NCBI GenBank assembly: GCA_030737875.1
Contig: CM060923.1
Coordinates: 36,944,501 to 37,008,500, forward strand
Direction: 5' to 3'
Length of the DNA stretch: 64,000 nt
Source: Allium sativum
Taxonomy: Eukaryota; Streptophyta; Magnoliopsida; Asparagales; Amaryllidaceae
Each line of letters opens with the position of its first letter. Position 1 is the stretch's first letter. The position numbers and the translations under genes are program-made. This document shows positions 57,232 through 64,000 of the stretch, piece by piece. The notes below the pieces were generated by a model. That model saw nothing but the letters and a program-made list of their open reading frames with translations. It ran no database searches and was not told the origin of the DNA.

Positions 57232-58969
57232 GCCAACGATTCAATGATTTCAAAACCGCAACATACACAAAAAAAATCCAAGGCAAATGGCTTTATCTTC
57301 TTCCTAATCGGAAGTGCTTCCTCCTTTGAAATTATCTTCTCAACCCTATTTATACAAGTCATCTTCTTTTTAAATAGCCTGCTTCACAACCTTGCCGTAG
57401 TAACTCCAATCCATATTTCTAGTCATGATCGGAAAAGAGGTCGAAATGAAACCAAGGTTCTCGATTTCAAATATTGACAATAGAAAACCTCTATGTCATG
57501 ATCAATGAGCAGGCCCGACCCATGAGGCAATTGAATTAGGTAACCCCCATTAAGGAGGCAACATAATTGGAAAATTATTCAAATAAATTGTTAGTTAGAG
57601 AATGCTTAACATAGACTTTGGCTGTAAGGGAAATGTGATTGTGAAGGTGCAAGTTCGATCCTTACTTTCTACAAATCTTTACCTGTATTTCAATATCTCC
57701 TCTTTTGTTGTTAAACTGGCATGGGGACTTCCACCATTTCCACTTTAGGTTTTAAACTGGCCTCGGGCAGTCCAACCCATTGGACTGACCCTGTCAATGA
57801 GTTTCACTTTATCACCCGAGTCTAGGATCCATCCCCTATTATGGACAATGCTAAACGGACCGAAAATATGCGGTTAAATTCACCGAATCTTTAGATTTAC
57901 GGTAGAAATTCAGGAGGAGAAAACAATCTAAAGGTTGCAGCAGTTGCCACATTATTTGACTAATGCATTCCCGATAGTCCACATAGCATTATTGCCCTAT
58001 TATATAACGGATTTGTTGTTTCGACCGAAAATGTTGGAGTCATTTTCTACGACAAAGGTTTGAACAATCAGATTATTATCCCCTTGAATTCCATTTCGTC
58101 CACATTAAATTTACTGTTTGTTCATTTTTAGATCCTACCTTTCTCACCGCTTGCCCGCACCCCCTCCCCCGGGGCGGTCGTTGTAGTATTGTCCATTATA
58201 TAACATCATTTCACTCAAATCTTTTTCGTAGCCTTTGAAAATGATACAAATCTCTTCCAAAACACAAAATAGTTCAGAACTTCGATTCATGATTTGAAAA
58301 ATCTGTTGTTAGAAGATGCAATTCTTGGATAAGAAATGAACGCGTTTGCTGAATTCCAATGCAACCCTCGAAATGTCTCTTGCCCTTGTTAATGAGGTTG
58401 TCACATCGCCTTGCTTGCCTAGAAATAGCTTTTTGTCTCAAGTTCCATGATCTGGGATCGCGAAAGGAAATCAGGGTTTGTAGTTATCAATTGCGATTTA
58501 AAGTAAAATTCTAGGTCTTGTAATCGGCTTGCAGTTTCCATTATATCTCGATCCATTTCAGAGATTTTCCTTTATGTACGAGATCTTATTGGTGAGCCCA
58601 TGTTCCTTTTATCATTTTCCGGTCATGGTCATGATGATAGTAACAGTTGTAGAGGTTAATGGAGAGGAAAATTGTGAAGTAATGGGAGTAATTTAAATGC
58701 AAGCTGGAGAGGGACTGAAGAAATGAATAGAAGAATATTAGTGGTTTTAAGAGAAGATTCACTAGATTATGAAATAAGAGATAAGTTATCTGCAAATAAC
58801 TTGAAGAAGAAAAATGAGAGCTTTATTAATTAAACAAATTCGATGCCATCCATCCGGGTTACAATTTGCAACCCATATGTATACTATTTATCACATTTGT
58901 CACTTAATACTAATTCAACTTAAAGACCTAAATTGCATAGTTTTCATAACTATTCCGTGACTCGAATCG
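57232..58969. other. unassigned stretch
   Basis: No element end recognised. A minus-strand segment near 58600-58450 reads ISEMDRDIMETASRLQDLEF-like and could be a gypsy gag N-terminus, but it is short and unsupported. A C/G-rich patch, accccctcccccggggcgg, lies at about 58159. Confidence 0.4.
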
Positions 58970-59565
58970 TAATGACCCAATGTTCAAGGTTTTCTTGGTT
59001 TCACCGATCAAACCATTAGAGTCGTGATTTTCTTTTTCTAGAATTTATAAATTTATCAAAAACTTATATGCAGTTATACTGAAATAAAAATACTACATAT
59101 ATGAATTATAGAAGATCTTAATTTTTTACAACTGAATTTATGTACTGTTATAGTGCACAACTACATCAATCCAACTTCATTGTGTTCACAATAGATTAGT
59201 GCACAATGATAGAAGTTAATAACGATAAATTTAATGAATTTTACAGTGATGAGAAACTAGCAGCGGTGAAAATTGAAGTAGTTGAGTGTGTTTAAATTTT
59301 AGGACGATTAATTGTAATAAATATTTATATATTTTTTATAACTAATACAAATGATGAGAATGAGAGATAATTGCATGGTGAGAAAGTAAAAACTAAAATA
59401 AAAGAAACCAGGTTCAACAATCTAAAATTGATGATTGAACCAACGGTTTTAAAGTTCGACCGAGGTTCATGGGCAGTTGAGGTCTAATTAAGTTTCAGAT
59501 CATAATGATCCATGGTTTAGGGTTATTCCAGGACAAATCATGATTTGGTAGGATTATGAAAACAC
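58970..59565. mobile_element. MITE-like element, copy B (diverged relative of 27708-28336)
   Basis: Shares with copy A a left arm (accnntnagannncgt..tttt), the sequence ttgaaccaacggtttt (about 59436 here), and the block gttcaacc/gagg...ggtctaattaagtttc near the right end. The right end reads ggtaggattatgaaaac where copy A has ccagtttttataac. Boundaries are approximate. Confidence 0.45.
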
Positions 59566-59579
59566 TACTTAATTGCCTT

Positions 59580-60990
59580 TTACAATTAATTTAGCGCATC
59601 CATGTTCATAACATGCAGAACTGATAAGCTACCCCTAAGCAAACTTCCACACCATTGATTTCCTGTCTCAACAACAATGATTCGACTCCTTCCATGACCA
59701 CCTCTGACCTTCTCTCTGATGAACTTTGGTCAGATTTCTTATATGGATATTTTCTGGTGTTAGAATTAATACCTGAACATATTTTATTATAACAATTCCC
59801 TTCCCTATGAAAAATAGACCTTGTCCCGAGGTCCAAAATAAGAAACCTTTTAATTATATTCCAGTATTCCTTCCATATGGCATCTTCCTCTGGTATTTAT
59901 CTATAATTTTCTAGGATTTTAACTATGGGTTTATCTTCATTAATAATTGTCTTGGAAACGCAAACTTTTGGTTCGGCTGTGAACTTCCTAAATTGCCTTT
60001 ATGTATAAGTTTTTATAAATTGTTATTTTACCTAATCCCCAATAAATTAGGAGATAAAATATCATTTAAAATAGAATATAATAAAAAAATCACAGATTCA
60101 GATCATCTCTCTAATATCGCTTAAAAATAGGATCATATAAACAGAGTTTCAATACAAATTCAAAACCATTCTTGAAAATATTATAAAAAGTTAATAGTGC
60201 TTAAAAATAGGATCTACCAAGTAAAATTATTTTATAAATTCATTAACTTATGAATAGTAAAATAACTCAAATTTAAAAGAACATTAGATGTTATAACATA
60301 GAAATAAAAATTCGAACTACTTACACATTTAATATATTTCAATGTAGAAAAATGGCTAAATGCATGTAAAGATCATGCGCGAAGCGCGTTCCATAACGCT
60401 TATTGTTAATAAAAACAATTCCCATATCCAATATACTTTCAGGTTCCTCGACAAACCCTTCAACATAAGTAGGCATATCATTTTGAATTATGATTCCAGA
60501 CCTTAGTTTCCTTTTCAGTTGTGAAACATAAAACACTGGGTGAATTTTCCTTCAGAAAGCTTTAGCTGATATGCCCCTTTACCAATTTTTTCACTACTTT
60601 ATAAAGTCCATAGAATTTTGGTGATAATTCATACGCCTTTTGTCTTCTAAGTGCTATCTACATGTAGGGTTGTAGCCTCAAGAAAACCCAATCCCTACCT
60701 TGAAAGTCTCTCGATCCTTTTTAGATTAACAAATCTTTTCATCTTTTCCATGGCCATTGTTATGTTGTCCTTTAAAATTGTACTACTATGTCTCTAGAGT
60801 TTAATACGTCTTCCACCTGAGGTACTTAGAAGTATTAGGAACATAGCTAAGCAAGGTAAGGGTGAAGTACCATAAACTACTTGAAATGGATTCATGTTAT
60901 TGGCTAATTTTCAAGTGGTATCATATCAAAACTCTGCCATTGTCAGCCACTTGGCCCACTTAGATGGTTTATGACACACAAGTCCCCTTA
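59580..60990 (-). pseudogene. gypsy integrase C-terminal region and tail (minus strand)
   Basis: From right to left on the minus strand: LVCHKPSKWAKWLTMAEF, then YDTT, then KLANNMNPFQVVYG (about 60985-60880), the integrase core tail. Then LSPKFYG, PYKVV-like and GAYQLKL remains (about 60640-60560). Then MFYVSQLKRKLRSG and MPTYVEGFVEEPESILD (60536-60400), the VFHVSQL region. After about 500 nt of broken sequence, IWKEYWNIIKRF, LDLGTRSIFHREGN follows at about 59870-59790, resembling the tail after the chromodomain of gypsy elements. Several stops and frameshifts. It differs in sequence from both other gypsy elements in the window. Its upstream part is cut at 60990 by an LTR. Confidence 0.75.
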
Positions 60991-61776
60991 TGTAACATCC
61001 CGAATTCGTACCGACACTAAAAGAGTATAAATTAAATGATAATTAATTTAATATAAAGAATTAGAGGAAATGGACTGCACCATTGCGTCCTTCTCAAAAT
61101 TTTGGTCAAGATAGATACTTGATTTGCGTAAAACGGACACCGTATGAGGAAGTTATGAGGGTTTTAAGTTTGTATACACGTAGAAAAATTATATATATAC
61201 GCATGAGTCAGAGATTAGTCAGAAATGAGTCAGAATTTATCTAGAACAATTTAAATTTGAAAAATTCGGCAGAGCGCCAAAATTCCCACTCCAGGGGCTC
61301 GACCCCCTCCCTAGAGGGGTGTCGACCCCCTTTAGGGGTGTCGACCTATGGATCGACCTACCCACAGGTGTGTCGGCACCCCTAGGGCTGAGGTGGCAGT
61401 CGGTTTCATAGGGTTCTGCAGCTATAAATATGTGCTTAATTCTCCTATTTCTTCATTGAAAACTATGGTAGTCATATGCTGCCGGAGTGCAAACTAAGGC
61501 AGGATCGTTTTCTACAACAACTTACTTTGCAAATCAAATTCAGAATTCAAGATCCGTTCTTTCTCAATTCTCTAAACCTATATTCTCTAAACCTAATGCT
61601 GTGAGTTTCAAGATTGCTTTTAGGTTTAGATAAATAAAAGTAAATTGTGAAAGACTTTAAATTGGATATGTTGTAAAGTATGATTCTGTGTAAGTGTTAT
61701 ATCCTATACTATGTTATGATAGATCTGTTTCCCTAGATCTAATACAATTGTGGTTATTCTATTATGTTGCCTATGA
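60991..61776 (+). repeat. chromovirus-type LTR, 5' part (third family member)
   Basis: TGTAACATCCCGAATTC start. It follows the chromovirus LTR in layout: gaattagaggaa, caccattgcgtcctt, ttgcgtaaaacggac, cgtatgaggaagttatg, then a GTCGACC-type cluster (about 61285-61385), then a tataaata (about 61423) where the other LTRs have tatataaaca. It is diverged from the 40496 element. It interrupts the minus-strand integrase fragment at 60990 and is itself interrupted at 61777. The right part is outside the window. Confidence 0.75.
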
Positions 61777-64000
61777 CGTAACGTCCCGCATTTTTATCGG
61801 TTTATATTTGAATATTTAAATTAGTTTAAATATTGATCCATAATATAAATGGATTTTTATATTAATTAAAAACGGAATTTGAAATGTATAATTATATATT
61901 AATTAAAATGGGCTCGTAATGGCACGGTAGTTTGTAATATTCAGTTTTGAACTTTAGTTGAGTGTACAGGATTCGTTATAAATTGGTATTCGTTGAAACA
62001 AGAAATATTCAAATCTATTAAACTATAATTTATAATGAAAGAGAAAAAAAATAGAATTTCGCATTTTATATTGAGAGTTATGGCCAAATCAAATTTTGAA
62101 ATAGTCGCTAGGAATCGTATATAAACCATAACGATTTATTTAATAAAATAAATCAATTTAAAATCAATTTAATATTGGTTTAACTAGAGAATGGGATATC
62201 GAGTTTAGAATTTAAGTTAGTGTATTCTGGAATTTATATATATATATATATATATTCAGTTTGTGTATATTTATATGATAATAATAATTTATTTATTGGT
62301 TTTGGGTAATTTTATATTAAATTGAATTTAATGTTAAATCGTCAATTTAATTTAATATCTTTTATATATGGTCGAATTAAGCCATGGAAACTGTTCCAGT
62401 GTGTTCAGAATGGGGGTAGAACCCTAGAAATATCTTTTGCTGTGTTTAAATAGGGGTCCAGAACCGCATAGTATTTTAATTTAAGTCACCGCGATAAACA
62501 AATAAACAGAAAAAACTTTAAATCAAATAAAACAAATTAAAATAAATAATAATTAAAATTAAAAATAGTGGACGGCCTATTTCTCTATGTACATCTACTC
62601 TGTTAAACTAGTCCGTCTTCTCTTTTCATTGTCACATAAGAATTCTTTCCGTCTTCTCTTTTCACTGAAAACCTAGCCAGCCTATCTGCCTCGTTCTTTC
62701 TAATCGCATGTCACTGTTTTTCTTCTGACCACCTCTCCCATATGCCTAAAGCTAACCTACCAGTACCAGCTGAGTCTGACGTCATGGTTGTCCTTCTACC
62801 TGCCACCTATAAATTGAGCCAAATCTTCGTTGTTCTCTCCATCCCAAAACCAATGAATACATTCAGTCCCCTGTTCCTCTTCCCTAATTAAAATCGAAAG
62901 CGGTTCCATACACAAAAAAGAAAAGAATTAAAATAGTAAATCGCGATTTCTGCTCATTGCGATTTGAAACCGTAAGAGCCTGAGGCTCGAAGTCATTTTG
63001 GGGGCATCGCGATTTGGATCCCCTCCGTCATGAGTTGTGTGACGTTGGCAGAAGGGTATCGCGAGGTGTGAATGAAGGAGATTACTGCGATTTCAATTTG
63101 GATAAAATAGAAGGAAGGTGAAATATCAGGTCGATACTGTGTTGATTGCGAACTGGATTTGAAATAGGGTAGTTCGATTTCCTAGGTTGAAAGAAAGGAG
63201 GCGACTGAAGTTCGAACTAGGAGAAAATGGTACGCGATGGTTCGGACGTTGAAACATCTGCTCTAACTGGAGTTGTAATTTGGGGTTGGAGTTGTCATGG
63301 ATTGCGAAGAAGTAGTCACAGTGGAGTGACGATGTGCAGGAGCGATGTACTAGAGTGGAGGAACAGGAATAGTTCGATTATGTGGAGTATACGAAGAGAT
63401 TAATACTGGAAGTGGGGTGTTCGATCTGGATATTTTGTTGGAACAGTGGAGTTCACGCCTGATTGGGAATGCAGAAGTAGGCCCTGACAGCGACAGTGGG
63501 GTGAAAGAGGAGTTCAAACTGTTTTGTTTTAGTGGGGCAATATCTGATGCTGAACTAATGAGGAACTTTGGAATGGTAGATGACTATGAGTTACAGATGA
63601 AATGCCGATATTAATGGAGCAATATATTTGAAGTTGTTGAAGGATATGTTCGTAAATGAATCAAGTAATTTGATGGTCATAAGGTATATTATTTTCTGGA
63701 ATTTAAATTGCATAAAATAATTTATTCAATATTAGTCGAGAATTTGAATAAATAAATAGTTAATCATTAAAAAAAATTAATTTATCGTAGGTGCTATTTA
63801 TTGGGACTAGTCAGAAATTTGCATCGTGGATTAGTTGAGTGGTTGGCAGTTATAATAAGGTAATCGTTTTATTTTCAAATTTTAAATATACATAGAGATT
63901 GTTTATGTATATAGTTAGTTTAAATTAAAATAATTTAATCGATAAATAAAATAATCTTAGGTGATAAATTAATTAATGACAAATTCAAGTGGATGCAGTG
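61777..64000 (+). mobile_element. relative of the 7.1 kb solo LTR, 5' part, cut by the window end
   Basis: Starts cgtaacgtcccgcattt, a decayed TGTAACGTCCCGC. The first roughly 370 bp match the minus strand of 10325-9990: the block around ggcacggtag...agtgtacaggattcg, then gaaacaagaaatatt, then gagttatggccaa. Candidate target duplication TATGA at 61772-61776 (partner not visible). It contains a (TA)n tract near 62234-62255. The 65-codon frame at 63417-63614 has no recognisable domain. No retrotransposon gene was seen. Confidence 0.65.

Noticed and set aside
57340..57362. TATAAATAG on the minus strand, suggesting a promoter
   Set aside because: It lies outside the Harbinger-3 terminus and no downstream gene is intact. 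A lone TATA match in AT-rich DNA is weak.
56938..57477. 179-codon plus-strand frame with Glu/Lys/Arg-rich middle
   Set aside because: Runs across the right Harbinger-3 boundary at 57228 and is antisense to the element's own coding direction, so it cannot be a single gene.
63417..63614. 65-codon frame starting MFDLDILLEQW as a gene
   Set aside because: Inside the giant-LTR family member. No recognisable domain and no counterpart seen in the copy at 3249-10325.

Overview
The window is plant nuclear DNA, almost certainly from a eudicot. It is AT-rich and built nearly entirely of nested transposable elements. The plant assignment rests on initiator-Met tRNA primer sites (TGGTATCAGAGC), a chromodomain Ty3/gypsy element with LTRs of about 3 kb, Ty1/copia elements, CACTA, hAT and PIF/Harbinger elements, and a pseudogene of the plant-type two-domain uridine kinase/uracil phosphoribosyltransferase. 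I found no intact host gene, rRNA, tRNA or CRISPR array. Every coding region carries stops, frameshifts or deletions.

Layout, left half. 1-1564 is unassigned flank. 1565-25494 is one composite Ty1/copia locus ordered LTR, body, LTR, body, LTR. Body 1 was later cut by a 7.1 kb solo-LTR-like insertion (3249-10325, near-matching 5-bp target duplication) carrying three adjacent tandem arrays, and by a 6.1 kb CACTA transposon (13502-19595, 3-bp target duplication TAA). The CACTA element carries an intron-free, near full-length copy of a uridine kinase/UPRT gene on the minus strand. Body 2 (20220-25275) has no insertions but has its own stops.

Middle. 25929-27173 is a Harbinger-like element holding a hAT element with a perfect 8-bp target duplication. 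An inverted-terminal element follows at about 27708. 29260-35208 is an old copia element holding a LINE 3' fragment and a 354-bp solo LTR. 35249-36311 is a Harbinger element with transposase remains. 38819-39960 is a small CACTA element inside the subterminal repeats of another CACTA element that ends at 40253.

Right part. A chromovirus (40496-51741, perfect TSD AGAAA, LTRs of 3080 and 3032 bp) sits inside the pol region of an older minus-strand gypsy element, whose pieces lie at 40254-40495 and 51747-56329. Harbinger-3 lies at 56363-57228. A minus-strand gypsy integrase fragment (about 59580-60990) is broken by a chromovirus-type LTR (60991). That LTR is broken in turn by a relative of the 7.1 kb solo LTR (61777 to the window end).

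How it fits together: the target duplications and rejoining coding frames give a relative insertion order. The most distinctive items are the three-LTR tandem copia with a frameshift shared by both bodies, the CACTA element with its captured uridine-salvage gene, and the giant LTR with hairpin arrays. Coordinates were read by eye, no alignments or searches were run, and outer boundaries without a target duplication are approximate.
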